Shown one piece after another: positions 17,186 through 25,488 of a stretch of 64,000 nucleotides of DNA. Each line of letters starts with the position of its first letter. The stretch's first letter is position 1. Under the pieces are notes generated by a model, which did no database searches, was not told the origin of the DNA, and saw only the letters and a list, made by a program, of their open reading frames with translations. The position numbers and the translations under genes were made by a program. The DNA is from Armatimonadota bacterium (GTDB lineage: Bacteria; Armatimonadota; HRBIN16), in NCBI GenBank assembly GCA_026003175.1, contig BPGT01000002.1:744001-808000 (forward strand). The letters are read 5' to 3'.

Positions 17186-18394
17186 CTACAGCCGGCGGAA
17201 CTGTAGCACCCCTTGGGACAAACCTCCGCTAACTATCCACTCCACACCTTCTTGCTGAGCAACAGCCTGAGATTCAGGGGTTGCCCACTCCTCCCCAATT
17301 ACCACAGGTGTCGCATCTACCCCTACCTGTCTCAGTGTATTAGCCCGCTGGCGAGCACGGCGTACGTCATGCCCGTTCACTTTTTGAGAGACCTCCACCA
17401 CCAGCACACGGTCGCCCTTCCACCAGATGATATCAGACAATAGCGGGTCCTCTGGCGGTTCGGGAGCGCGCTGCTGCTGAAAATAGGGTGATAGCCACCT
17501 GGTGACAACACTGCTCACGTGAGGATACTCGGGTGAACCACCTTCGCCTCCGAAGAACAAGTTGGGTGCTCGCCTTATCGTGTCTCTTTCGTATCTCTCA
17601 CCGTCGCGTCGTCCTGCTTCTCCACGTTGCCAGTCTGCCAGCCTGCGTAACTCCTGGTCTGTGCGCTTCTGAGCCTCGATCAGCTCAGACAGTTGCTGTT
17701 CGGTGCGACGCTGTGCCTCTGCCAGAGCGCGTACTTCCTGAGCCAACTGCTCCAGACGCTCATCGGTGCGACGCTGTGCCTCTGCCAATTGCTCCAGACG
17801 CTCATCGGTGCGACGCTGTGCCTCTGCCAATGCCCGCACTTCGCCCGCCAACTGCTCCAGTCGCTCATCGGTGCGACGCTGTGCCTCTGCCAACTGCTCC
17901 AGACGCTCGTCAGTGCGACGCTGTGCCTCTGCCAATTGCTCCAGACGCTCATCGGTGCGTCGCTGTGCCTCTGCCAGAGCGCGAACTTCCTGAGCCAACT
18001 GCTCCAGACGCTCATCGGTGCGACGCTGTGCCTCTGCCAATTGCTCCAGACGCTCATCGGTGCGTCGCTGTGCCTCTGCCAGAGCGCGAACTTCCTGAGC
18101 CAACTGCTCCAGACGCTCATCGGTGCGACGCTGTGCCTCCGTAAGCTGAGCTATCGCTATTGAGTGCTGAGCGAGTATCTCTGAGTGCTGGCGTTGTATT
18201 TGCACCACTTCAGAAAGGATAGCCCGAATTTGCGCCAGCTCCTGTCCTTGTTGGCGCTGTAGCTCGACCAGCTCTCTCACAAGGTCAGGTAGTTGAAGCA
18301 GTTCCTCTGTGAGCAGCACTCGCCTCAGCTCGTCGCGCCACTCTGGATGTTCCTTCAATATCCGAATCAGGTCGTTCACATCGTTCACAGTCAT
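17186..18394 (-). CDS. Heptad-repeat coiled-coil protein with nuclease-like C-terminus
   Basis: 402 residues. Residues 1-85 are charged helix. Residues 86-253 are a tandem array built on EAQRRTDERLEQL (eight exact and two diverged copies), with inserts of AQEVRAL or AGEVRAL after some units, so units are 14 or 21 residues and keep the heptad phase. Residues 254-402 are globular: LLSDIIWWKGDRVLVVEVSQK resembles the D...ExS/K strand of PD-(D/E)xK-like domains found in DUF3782-type proteins. Function unknown; a long coiled coil tethering a nuclease-like domain. It has its own transcription unit upstream of cdaA. Confidence 0.8.
   Translation of the reverse strand: MTVNDVNDLIRILKEHPEWRDELRRVLLTEELLQLPDLVRELVELQRQQGQELAQIRAILSEVVQIQRQHSEILAQHSIAIAQLTEAQRRTDERLEQLAQEVRALAEAQRRTDERLEQLAEAQRRTDERLEQLAQEVRALAEAQRRTDERLEQLAEAQRRTDERLEQLAEAQRRTDERLEQLAGEVRALAEAQRRTDERLEQLAEAQRRTDERLEQLAQEVRALAEAQRRTEQQLSELIEAQKRTDQELRRLADWQRGEAGRRDGERYERDTIRRAPNLFFGGEGGSPEYPHVSSVVTRWLSPYFQQQRAPEPPEDPLLSDIIWWKGDRVLVVEVSQKVNGHDVRRARQRANTLRQVGVDATPVVIGEEWATPESQAVAQQEGVEWIVSGGLSQGVLQFRRL
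17636..18139 (-). repeat. In-frame tandem repeat, 42- and 63-bp units
   Basis: This DNA encodes residues 86-253 of the coiled-coil protein. Units of 42 bp, and 63 bp when the 7-residue insert is present, are nearly identical at the nucleotide level. They can recombine without disturbing reading frame or heptad register. The opposite strand stays open in all frames because of the repeat, not because of genes. Confidence 0.9.
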
Positions 18395-18467
18395 GCCAGT
18401 ATGTTTTCCACCTCTCAGGTAGAGTATACCTCAAGTATCGCAGGGGACACGCGAGATTTGTCTCGAT

Positions 18468-19079
18468 TTACCTCCTGAATACCCATCGCAGCAGGGGTAT
18501 TGCCGCCGAAAGCGTTTTCGCGCGGTGGCTAATCTGGTTCTTACGCTCCATCGGCAATTCCGCCATTGTGCAACCCAGCTCGGGCAAGTAGAACACAGGG
18601 TCGTAGCCGAAGCCGTGCTCACCACGGGGTTCCCAGTAAATCCATCCGCAGCAGGTGTCGCGCAGGATATACTCGGCGTCCCAGGGTGTACTGATAGCAA
18701 CTACCGAATTGAAGCGGGCTCCCCGCTGCTCCTGCGGAACGCCTTCCAATAGCTCCAGCAGCTTGGCGATTTTAACATCCCAAGGTGTATCCTCACCGGC
18801 AAACCGCTTGGAGTGCACGCCCGGCTTGCCACCCAAATGGTCTACTTCCAGGCCGCTGTCGTCGGCAATGCACACCCTGCCGGTGTGCACTACAGCAGTG
18901 CGTGCCTTGGTGAGGGCGTTAGTCACATAATCGTCGCCATCCTCTTCGGGCTCGGGGTAAGGAGGAAAATCGCGCAACGACTTGATGGCGATACCATCCT
19001 CCTCCAACACCTGTAGCAAGGCGCGCATCTCGCGGAACTTCTTGAGGTTGTTGGTAGCAATGACCAGTTCCCGCTTCAT
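18468..19079 (-). CDS. rdgB: XTP/dITP pyrophosphatase (HAM1/RdgB)
   Basis: 203 residues, normal length. The N-terminal IATNNLKKFREMRALL contains the substrate-binding Asn-Asn-Lys, and ADDSGLEVDHLGGKPGVHSKRFAG is the family signature. FGYDPVFYLPELGCTMAELP and KNQISHRAKTL near the end complete the set. It removes non-canonical purine nucleotides (XTP, dITP, ITP) from the pool. The ATG follows the rph stop directly, and rph-rdgB is a widespread operon. Confidence 0.95.
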   Translation of the reverse strand: MKRELVIATNNLKKFREMRALLQVLEEDGIAIKSLRDFPPYPEPEEDGDDYVTNALTKARTAVVHTGRVCIADDSGLEVDHLGGKPGVHSKRFAGEDTPWDVKIAKLLELLEGVPQEQRGARFNSVVAISTPWDAEYILRDTCCGWIYWEPRGEHGFGYDPVFYLPELGCTMAELPMERKNQISHRAKTLSAAIPLLRWVFRR

Positions 19080-19805
19080 CTACAGAATGTCCTTCAGTAC
19101 CTCACGCTGTATCTGGAAGATTTGCTGTAAGCCCAGTTGCGCCAGGTCCAGCAGCTTGTTCAGGCGGTCCCTGCCGAAGGGCAGCCCTTCTGCTGTGCCC
19201 TGCACCTCCACGAACTTACCTTTGCCGGTCATTACCACGTTCATATCCACCGACGCCTGGTAATCTTCGTCGTAGCAGAGGTCGAGCAGGTCCGCCCCTC
19301 CAACCACTCCTACGCTCACTGCTGCCACGATGTCGGTAATGGGCATGTGCTTAATCATGCCTTTCTGGCGCATCCAGTATAGCGCTTCCGCCAGAGCAAC
19401 GAAACCGCCGGTAATGGACGCCGTACGCGTGCCGCCGTCTGCCTGGAGTACGTCGCAGTCGATAGTGATGGTACGCTCCCCTAAGCTCTCCAGCTGCACT
19501 ACCGAGCGTAACGCTCGCCCAATCAGTCGCTGAATCTCCATCGTGCGTCCGCCGGGCGCGCCTTTGGTGATTTCGCGAGGCGTCCGCTGGCGGCACGAGC
19601 GAGGTAACATGCCGTACTCCGCGGTCACCCAGCCAGTTCCCGTACCCTTCAGGAAAGGCGGAACGCGGTCTTCTACCGAGGCGGTGCAAATCACGCGGGT
19701 ATCCCCCGCTTCAATCAGACAAGAACCTTCTGCGTATTTCATCACCCCCCGCGTCAAGCGCAGGGGACGCAGCTCCTGCGAGCCGCGCCCATCAGGACGT
19801 GCCAT
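19080..19805 (-). CDS. rph: Ribonuclease PH
   Basis: 241 residues, full length. It starts [17 protein letters not shown] and has the phosphate-binding region [17 protein letters not shown], plus [17 protein letters not shown] and the late motif [22 protein letters not shown]. It trims tRNA 3' ends by phosphorolysis. An AAAGGGG ribosome site precedes it and TATAAT (minus strand, 19841-19846) lies upstream. A tRNA gene is immediately upstream on the same strand. Its stop TAG abuts the rdgB ATG. Confidence 0.97.
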   Translation of the reverse strand: MARPDGRGSQELRPLRLTRGVMKYAEGSCLIEAGDTRVICTASVEDRVPPFLKGTGTGWVTAEYGMLPRSCRQRTPREITKGAPGGRTMEIQRLIGRALRSVVQLESLGERTITIDCDVLQADGGTRTASITGGFVALAEALYWMRQKGMIKHMPITDIVAAVSVGVVGGADLLDLCYDEDYQASVDMNVVMTGKGKFVEVQGTAEGLPFGRDRLNKLLDLAQLGLQQIFQIQREVLKDIL

Positions 19806-19878
19806 GAACAGACCCCTTTCTGCTGGATTGCATCACTATGATTATAACCGAAAAGAGCTTGCAGGGGAAGCAATAAAA

Positions 19879-19953
<75 letters not shown>

Positions 19954-19966
19954 GCACTGCATCTTT

Positions 19967-19995
19967 ATTATAACCCCACTTCATCCACTTGTCAA
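19967..19995 (-). promoter_or_regulatory. Perfect-consensus promoter of tRNA-Arg
   Basis: On the minus strand, TTGACA (19990-19995), 17 nt, TATAAT (19967-19972), so all twelve consensus positions match. The -35 box overlaps the stop codon of the helicase gene (19992-19994). The tRNA 5' end is 14 nt past the -10 box. Confidence 0.85.
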
Positions 19996-22247
19996 AACGA
20001 TGCCCCCGGCCGAGGACGACGCAGGAACTGCAGTTCGTTCATAGTGGCGCGCGAAGCGACCCGCAGAAACGCTGCGCCGCGATAGGGCATTACCACACTG
20101 CCCCACCACACCGCTTGCCTGCCGACAAAGGCACACCAGTCCTGATACTCCTGTCTGCCTTGCGGCAGGCGCAGAGGGGCAAGCCTTGCTCCCGCTTTGT
20201 GCAGCACGGTGGTTCGTTCATCCGGATCAACGCCATCGACACGCAGGATATTCACTTCCACGCCCGCACGCAGCAGGTTCGTCAGTAAGCCGGTCAACGC
20301 CTCTGCATCGTCGCGGCGAAGCAGGGGTTCCATCACGGTGACGCTGCCCCGCCCGCGCATTGCTTCGCGCAGGTCCTGCTGAAGCATCGGCTGGAAATCC
20401 GCTTCGCCCACCCATCGCCATGCGCGCTGGTTGTCGATTGCCACGCCCACCAAACGTGAACCGTCCAGCACTGTCCCCTCGTTTCGTATCCGTTGCAGGA
20501 TGTACCGTAGCAGAGACTGCGAAGGCAGTTTACGCTCCAGATATCCCGCATCACCCACCAGATAGATCTGCTGCTGAGCACGCGTTACCGCCACGTTTAA
20601 CAGGCGTGTGCTCTCTTCGGCAGGGCTACCGCCGCGTAGAAACTGCCCAACCCACCCGAACGGCGGGGCGTCCACGCAGTCGAAGATAATGACCTGCCTT
20701 TCCTCTCCCTGAAAACGATGCACCGTCGCCACACGCACCTCGTGAGCCAGGTCGCAGTCCAGCAGCATAGCATGAATGAGCGATGCCTGCGCGTTGTACG
20801 GCGTGACGATTCCCACGCGCAGGAAAGGGTTTTCGGTTAACAAGCGCTGTGTTAACCCCACACACACCAGCGCGCTGGCGATGTTGAAGTGCGAGTGGCC
20901 GCTGGTTCGGTCGGAACAGGCTCGCAGGGGGGCAGTGTCTACCAGATAAAGGCATTCTTCCGGCACGCCGTGCAGGTGCTCCGGCGTGCGCAGCATCCCT
21001 TCGTACATCGGCTCGTTCACCAGCTCGCAGATAGGAGTGCGCATGCGCCATTGTTCCACCAGAGCTACCAGGTTCCAGCGATGCTGCACGCTCCCATCCG
21101 GCGACACCACGCCCGTCTGTTGGAAGATGTCGGTGTTCAGCCAGCGCGCCTCTTCCTCCTCCTGCACCATGCTGATTGGTGGCAGCTGGCGAAAGTCGCC
21201 GCCGATAACCACTCGCTTGCGACACAACGCCGAGAGCGCCGCGACGTACGGCAGAGGCGCCATACTTCCTTCATCTATCAGCAACACGTCAAACCGTCGT
21301 TCGCGCAGATAGGGGTCTGTGGCTGCTTTGGCAAGCGTGCAGGCAATCAATTGTGCCTTTTCTGTCAGGCGTCGTCGCTCGCGCTGGGAGCCGTGTTCCC
21401 CTTTGTCTGCAGACGTATCCCTTGTATCTCGCCGCTCCAGATGCGTGCTCAGCAACAGAGGTTGTAAATGGGGTTGTTCCGAGACGCCGAGGCGCAATAT
21501 CGCTCCTTGCGCCATCTTGCGCATCCATTCGCCGTCTGTGCCCACCGCATCCAGCAGTTTGGTCAAGGCGCGATCTACTGCCACGTTGGTGTTGGAAACC
21601 AGCAACACGCTCTCACCCCGGCGTACACACGCCTCTGCAATCCACGCCAGTGTGGTGGTTTTGCCCGTGCCCGGCGGTCCCCACACGAAGAGCACAGGAG
21701 CATTTGCAGAGAGCTGAATAGCGGCGCGCTGTTCGGGGTTTGGGCGCTCGTGTACAGGGGCATTTTCTTCTCTCATGCAGCGCAGCAACGATACAGCTTC
21801 ATCACTTCCGACAACTGCTCCTATGCCGCGCAACCCCAAAACCGCTTCTGCAGTCGCCATTTCGAAATGACGTGGGGAGCGAATCTGCTCTTCCAGCAGC
21901 TGATGGAGGCGCTCCAGAATAAAGGTAAGGTCGATCAACAGCTGGCACGCGCCCAGCGACTCGCCGAGGTCACGAGTAACCACATGCACTTCGTAACCCA
22001 GAGCGAAGATGACCTCGCCCGGCACTTCGGTTTCACCGGTGTCTACGACGACGGGTGCGTCTTCTAATGAGGGGTGTACCTGTTTGGCGGTCTCGAAGCG
22101 GTAAACGGCTTGCTCGTCTTCTATTTGTCGGATTCGCTCCGCCCACACGGCACGCAGGCTCTTGAGGTTCGCTTTGTCTGCCTGCTGCGCGATGATTTCG
22201 GCTTCCACTGCCGTCTTCAGGTTTTCGTAGAGAAGCATGATGTTCAT
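19992..22247 (-). CDS. UPF1/IGHMBP2-like superfamily 1 helicase
   Basis: 751 residues from ATG 22247. Helicase motifs are in order: Walker A GPPGTGKTTT (about 190), LVSNTNVAVDRAL, Walker B LLIDEGSMAPLPYV, GDFRQLPPI, then VATVHRFQGEERQVIIFDC and the motif VI region RLLNVAVTRAQQQIYLVGD. An N-terminal helical region precedes motif I. About 180 C-terminal residues after the helicase core look like a phospholipase D-like or other accessory domain, without a clear HKD. It probably unwinds nucleic acid 5' to 3'. The promoter 6 nt before the ATG implies a leaderless message and excludes a longer N-terminus. Confidence 0.88.
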   Translation of the reverse strand: MNIMLLYENLKTAVEAEIIAQQADKANLKSLRAVWAERIRQIEDEQAVYRFETAKQVHPSLEDAPVVVDTGETEVPGEVIFALGYEVHVVTRDLGESLGACQLLIDLTFILERLHQLLEEQIRSPRHFEMATAEAVLGLRGIGAVVGSDEAVSLLRCMREENAPVHERPNPEQRAAIQLSANAPVLFVWGPPGTGKTTTLAWIAEACVRRGESVLLVSNTNVAVDRALTKLLDAVGTDGEWMRKMAQGAILRLGVSEQPHLQPLLLSTHLERRDTRDTSADKGEHGSQRERRRLTEKAQLIACTLAKAATDPYLRERRFDVLLIDEGSMAPLPYVAALSALCRKRVVIGGDFRQLPPISMVQEEEEARWLNTDIFQQTGVVSPDGSVQHRWNLVALVEQWRMRTPICELVNEPMYEGMLRTPEHLHGVPEECLYLVDTAPLRACSDRTSGHSHFNIASALVCVGLTQRLLTENPFLRVGIVTPYNAQASLIHAMLLDCDLAHEVRVATVHRFQGEERQVIIFDCVDAPPFGWVGQFLRGGSPAEESTRLLNVAVTRAQQQIYLVGDAGYLERKLPSQSLLRYILQRIRNEGTVLDGSRLVGVAIDNQRAWRWVGEADFQPMLQQDLREAMRGRGSVTVMEPLLRRDDAEALTGLLTNLLRAGVEVNILRVDGVDPDERTTVLHKAGARLAPLRLPQGRQEYQDWCAFVGRQAVWWGSVVMPYRGAAFLRVASRATMNELQFLRRPRPGASF

Positions 22248-22253
22248 ACAGGT

Positions 22254-22282
22254 ATTATGCGCATGGTGGAAGGAGTTGTCAA
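22254..22282 (-). promoter_or_regulatory. Promoter of the helicase gene, leaderless geometry
   Basis: On the minus strand, TTGACA (22277-22282), 17 nt, CATAAT (22254-22259). Only 6 nt separate the -10 box from the ATG at 22247, so transcription should start at or next to the A of the start codon. Confidence 0.7.
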
Positions 22283-22359
22283 TCGGGATTGCTCTGAAGC
22301 GGGACGAAGTCACGAAAAAAGGTCAGGAGGGATGTCCTCCTGACCAGAGTTCATGACCA

Positions 22360-23121
22360 CTACAGCGTCGAACAGTTTGCAGGGTCTTCGTATGCGTAGC
22401 TTGGAGGATTGCCCGGATAGAAGTTCTCAGGCTTTAAGCCGGGTTGACGGATCCATTTGGCGTGTCCATCGGCGAACACGAAGTTCGCGCCGCTGGCGTG
22501 TCGCCAGTGAATAGCGAAACCAGACTGTCCTCGCGAGGCAGCATAGGGATGGAACGCATCATACCGCTGTTGACAGCGAACGGACGCCCAGTCGGGGAAC
22601 CCACCTCCGATGTCGTTGTGGTGCCAGGGGTTCATGGTGGAAGCGGCTCGGACAAGGCTGCCATTGCCGTTCCAGTCGTTCACCCCTGTCTCTCCGATGA
22701 TAATCGCATCCGCCACGCGCTCGTAGGCTCCGAGCGACACTCCCCAGCCGACGTGCCAGTTTCCGGCATAGGCAGGACCGGCAGCGCCGTTGTCGGTGCG
22801 GGTCATATCCGTGGGGTTCACCCTGGGAGCGCTAGGGCACAAAAACACGCCATTGTTTTTTACATAGGGGTAGATGCGCTGTGGCCAGTGAATAGCGCTA
22901 CCATCAGGCTGCGGAAACCACCATAACAAGATGGTCGTTTCGTCATAGTCCTGGGCATACATCGCCATCGCCGTTGCCAGTTGCTTCATGTTGGAAAGAC
23001 AAGCTGTTTGCCGAGCCTTATCTCTCGCCTGTGCAAAGACGGGGAACAGAATCGCTGCCAGTATCGCGATAATCGCGATAACTACCAGCAATTCGATCAG
23101 GGTAAAGCCACGTTTGGACAT
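22360..23121 (-). CDS. DUF1559 pseudopilin (H-X9-DG protein) 2
   Basis: 253 residues. It begins [19 protein letters not shown] (prepilin leader, cleavage after Gly5) and continues through [28 protein letters not shown], the family's conserved post-helix segment. The C-terminus has [16 protein letters not shown], an exact H(x9)DG. A GAGGAGG site lies 7 nt before the ATG. The promoter and a LacI-type operator sit directly upstream (23141-23193), and the presumed regulator gene lies just upstream on the same strand. The ligand or assembly partner is unknown. Confidence 0.92.
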   Translation of the reverse strand: MSKRGFTLIELLVVIAIIAILAAILFPVFAQARDKARQTACLSNMKQLATAMAMYAQDYDETTILLWWFPQPDGSAIHWPQRIYPYVKNNGVFLCPSAPRVNPTDMTRTDNGAAGPAYAGNWHVGWGVSLGAYERVADAIIIGETGVNDWNGNGSLVRAASTMNPWHHNDIGGGFPDWASVRCQQRYDAFHPYAASRGQSGFAIHWRHASGANFVFADGHAKWIRQPGLKPENFYPGNPPSYAYEDPANCSTL

Positions 23122-23140
23122 GGTGAAACCTCCTCATTTT

Positions 23141-23160
23141 TTGCGTAATCGATTTCGCAA
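23141..23160. promoter_or_regulatory. LacI-family operator upstream of pseudopilin 2
   Basis: TTGCGTAATCGATTTCGCAA is a 20-bp near-perfect palindrome with central CG (9 of 10 half-site pairs), typical of LacI/GalR operators. It begins 4 nt downstream of the -10 box, so it covers the transcription start. The same site at the same distance precedes pseudopilin 3 at 25306. Confidence 0.75.
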
Positions 23161-23164
23161 TCTC

Positions 23165-23193
23165 ATCATAACACACTTCGTTTTGTCTGTCAA
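23165..23193 (-). promoter_or_regulatory. Promoter of pseudopilin 2
   Basis: On the minus strand, TTGACA (23188-23193), 17 nt, TATGAT (23165-23170). It is followed after 4 nt by the operator at 23141-23160, so a bound repressor would block initiation. Confidence 0.75.
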
Positions 23194-23231
23194 GGGAGTG
23201 AGGCATTCCATTCTATCGGGCAATAGCGAAC

Positions 23232-24287
23232 CTAAACGTCGTTCTTCGAGAGTGCCCCACAGGACTGTCGGACAACCAGCTCGGGGGCCAGCAGTATCTG
23301 TTGCTGCGGTGTAGACCTGCCCTTGTGTATCCTTTCCAACAAAAGGGAAGCCGCCTTCCGACCGATCTCGCGCATGGGCTGTGCCACCGTCGTCAAAGGA
23401 GGCGAGAAAAACGCACTGGTATCCTGATTGTCAAAGCCAACCACCGAGACGTCATCTGGAACGCGAAAGCCGCGTGTCTGCAAGGCACGGATAACGCCAT
23501 AAGCCACATCGTCGTTCACCGCAAAGGCACCATCCAATTTTCCGCCCTGTTCGAGGTAGTGGCTGACCGCGTTGTACGCATACTCTTCTTCGGGGAAAAT
23601 ATCAGGCAAACCGGGTCCCAGTTCGATAGTCTGACAGATGTCGCACTCCGCGAGCGCACGCTGGTAACCTGTAAATCGCCCAATGACCGAGGTAGCACGT
23701 CGTTCACGTGAACCGTTCGACACGAACACAATCTGTCGCCTGCCCAGTTGCAAAAGGTGTCTGGTCGCTAGGTAACCGCCCAATTCATTGTTTGTGGCGA
23801 CAAAGTCGATGGGTAGACCGGGGATATAACGGTCTATGAGTACAATGGGCACTTGTAAAGCAAGCAGTTCCTCGTAGAAATCCTTGTTCTCTTCGGGGTC
23901 TGCAGGGGCAACGATTAGACCATCTACCCTCTTGTCCAGCAACATCTGGATGATTTCCCGTTCTTTGTCGGGGTAGCCGTATGAGCAGGCAAGCAATACG
24001 CCGTACTGATTTGCCTGTGCCACCCCATCCACACCTTCCAGAATGTGCGAGTAGAACCAGCCCGTGAGACCGATGACAACCAGGCCGATAGTGGACGTTT
24101 TCTGTATCCGCAGGCTTCGGGCGACCAGATTGGGACGGTAACCGAGTTCGTGTGCGACGTGAAGAATCCGCTCACGAGTCTGGGGATGGATTCTCCCTTT
24201 GTTATGTAAAGCCCGGTAAACCGTCGTTTTGGAAACACCCACCTTGCGAGCAATGGTATCCATATCTGCACGCTGTGGTTTTATCAT
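23232..24287 (-). CDS. LacI/GalR-family transcriptional regulator
   Basis: 351 residues. The N-terminal helix-turn-helix is DMDTIARKVGVSKTTVYRAL (about 8-27), with the hinge helix RPNLVARSLR (about 51-60). A periplasmic-binding-protein-like ligand domain follows, with segments KRVDGLIVAPA, DGAFAVNDDVAYGVIRAL, PDDVSVVGFDN and PPLTTVAQPMREIGRKAA, so a sugar or similar small ligand is expected. It lies between two pseudopilin genes that share LacI-type operators, so it is the obvious candidate to bind them. No promoter of its own was found; it may be read through from the operon starting at 25281. Confidence 0.93.
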   Translation of the reverse strand: MIKPQRADMDTIARKVGVSKTTVYRALHNKGRIHPQTRERILHVAHELGYRPNLVARSLRIQKTSTIGLVVIGLTGWFYSHILEGVDGVAQANQYGVLLACSYGYPDKEREIIQMLLDKRVDGLIVAPADPEENKDFYEELLALQVPIVLIDRYIPGLPIDFVATNNELGGYLATRHLLQLGRRQIVFVSNGSRERRATSVIGRFTGYQRALAECDICQTIELGPGLPDIFPEEEYAYNAVSHYLEQGGKLDGAFAVNDDVAYGVIRALQTRGFRVPDDVSVVGFDNQDTSAFFSPPLTTVAQPMREIGRKAASLLLERIHKGRSTPQQQILLAPELVVRQSCGALSKNDV

Positions 24288-24307
24288 ATCATCTCATCCT
24301 CTTTGTT

Positions 24308-24341
24308 CCGATGTCCGAACCCTGCAGGGTTCGGACATCGG
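24308..24341. repeat. 34-bp perfect palindrome
   Basis: The arms of 17 bp are exactly complementary (arm CCGATGTCCGAACCCTG), with no loop bases. It begins 3 nt after the stop of the small membrane protein gene and 21 nt before lacI. It could act as a terminator or attenuator between them, though no T tract follows on the minus strand. It may also be a mobile repeat unit. Confidence 0.7.
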
Positions 24342-24343
24342 CG

Positions 24344-24544
24344 TTATCGGGGCATGTTTCGCTGCTGTTGTTCCCAGGACTCTTTCGAGCGTTTAATCAT
24401 TTCCAGCACCTCAGGAGGCGGTGGCTGCATTCCTGGCGGCGGAGGGTTTTTGGGGCGGGTAAACCACCATCCCAGCGCAACCACAATCAGCAGCACCAGC
24501 CCGATAATCACTGCAGCCGCCAACGGACTGACTTCACGCTTCAA
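24344..24544 (-). CDS. Small single-pass membrane protein, KREVSP type
   Basis: 66 residues starting with TTG: (M)KREVSPLAAAVIIGLVLLI, then one membrane helix (about 7-26), a proline-rich linker (PKNPPPPGMQPPPP) and a charged tail. AAGGAGG lies 11 nt upstream. Small proteins starting KREVSP with one helix are, as I recall, common in Armatimonadota; their function is unknown. It lies 17 nt downstream of pseudopilin 3, so the two are probably co-expressed, and it may be an assembly partner or anchor (inference). Confidence 0.7.
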   Translation of the reverse strand: MKREVSPLAAAVIIGLVLLIVVALGWWFTRPKNPPPPGMQPPPPEVLEMIKRSKESWEQQQRNMPR

Positions 24545-24561
24545 CAGTGACACCACCTCCT

Positions 24562-25281
24562 TTATAGCGGTGCGGCACGCTCGTAGTAGTCCAGCTTGTC
24601 GCCGTTCTGGAACTTGGCGTGACCATCCGCGTACGCCGCGTTCTTGCGCGACAGTCCTGCCGTGTTGCCCGTCATGTGATAGTATACCAAATCTCCAATA
24701 GTAGGCTTTTCGGCAGGATTGGTCACCGATGCCAGCGAGCGACTGTCGCCAGAATGGTAGCCCGAGCAACCATCCCAGCTGGTAATGACATAGATGGAAA
24801 GTCCGTTGTCACAGCGTCGGGTACCGTTTTCGCAGAGCGCAGGCATCCAGCAGAACATCGCTGCAGGCTTGGCGTAGTACTCGTAGCTGGTTTTGCCTGT
24901 CCAATCAGGGCTCCACATGTTCGGCACGCTAATCCCCCACCAGGTTAAAGGCGCGCCATTATCGCTGGGGCAGGCGAAGATACCCATGTTCTTCACATAC
25001 GGGCGGAGGCGGAAGACAATACCTCCCGGGAAGGTTGCCGGATTGTCATGCTCCGCTTGCCACTCCCACCATTCCCAGCTGCCAGCGTTCGGGAACTTCT
25101 CGTCGTAGTCCTGTGCATACATCACGATCCCCAATCCCAGCTGTTTGAGGTTGGACAGACAAGAAGTTTGGCGTGCTTTCTCCCGTGCCTGTGCGAACAC
25201 CGGGAAGAGAATGGCTGCTAGTATCGCGATAATCGCGATCACAACAAGCAGCTCGATCAGTGTGAAGCCGTTTCGTCGCAT
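24562..25281 (-). CDS. DUF1559 pseudopilin 3
   Basis: 239 residues, beginning [19 protein letters not shown], with the conserved [30 protein letters not shown]. The C-terminal end keeps YADGHAKFQ, but the His ten positions before DG in the H(x9)DG signature is replaced ([12 protein letters not shown]). ATG 25281 is chosen because AGGAGG lies 10 nt upstream; a TTG at 25302 would overlap that site. It is the first gene of an operon with the small membrane protein, under a LacI-type operator. Confidence 0.9.
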   Translation of the reverse strand: MRRNGFTLIELLVVIAIIAILAAILFPVFAQAREKARQTSCLSNLKQLGLGIVMYAQDYDEKFPNAGSWEWWEWQAEHDNPATFPGGIVFRLRPYVKNMGIFACPSDNGAPLTWWGISVPNMWSPDWTGKTSYEYYAKPAAMFCWMPALCENGTRRCDNGLSIYVITSWDGCSGYHSGDSRSLASVTNPAEKPTIGDLVYYHMTGNTAGLSRKNAAYADGHAKFQNGDKLDYYERAAPL

Positions 25282-25305
25282 CTGAGCTTCCCCTCCTAAC
25301 AAGTT

Positions 25306-25325
25306 TTGCGTAATCGTTTACGCAA
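25306..25325. promoter_or_regulatory. LacI-family operator upstream of pseudopilin 3
   Basis: TTGCGTAATCGTTTACGCAA, a 20-bp palindrome with one mismatch, differs from the 23141 site at only two positions. It lies 4 nt downstream of the -10 box, exactly as at the other operator. Confidence 0.78.
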
Positions 25326-25329
25326 TCTT

Positions 25330-25359
25330 ATCATATCAGAACATGTTGGCTGGCGTCAA
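25330..25359 (-). promoter_or_regulatory. Promoter of the pseudopilin 3 operon
   Basis: On the minus strand, TTGACG (25354-25359), 18 nt, TATGAT (25330-25335), then 4 nt to the operator. Confidence 0.72.
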
Positions 25360-25417
25360 GGTGTTTCACCGCGTTTTTGCAAATTTTTCAGAAAAAAAAC
25401 CGCTTTGTTACCTGCCC

Positions 25418-25447
25418 TTGCGTACCCCCCTGTCCTTCCGTTATAAT
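25418..25447 (+). promoter_or_regulatory. Promoter of trpS
   Basis: TTGCGT (25418-25423), 18 nt, consensus TATAAT (25442-25447). No T-box leader fits in the roughly 35 nt before the gene. Confidence 0.65.
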
Positions 25448-25488
25448 GCGTGTGATGAACCTGTTTCTCGGGAGGTATGTACGTTCCA

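Noticed and set aside
17636-18139. Possible CRISPR array
   Set aside because: Repeats are 42 or 63 bp, in frame and coding, with no unique spacers.
17533-18144. Several open plus-strand frames opposite the coiled-coil repeat gene
   Set aside because: They exist only because the tandem repeat lacks stops on both strands; they give low-complexity APDAHRCDAV-type repeats.
24569-24769. Long N-terminal extension of the small KREVSP protein on the minus strand
   Set aside because: It overlaps the pseudopilin 3 gene out of frame and ignores the AAGGAGG site near 24556.
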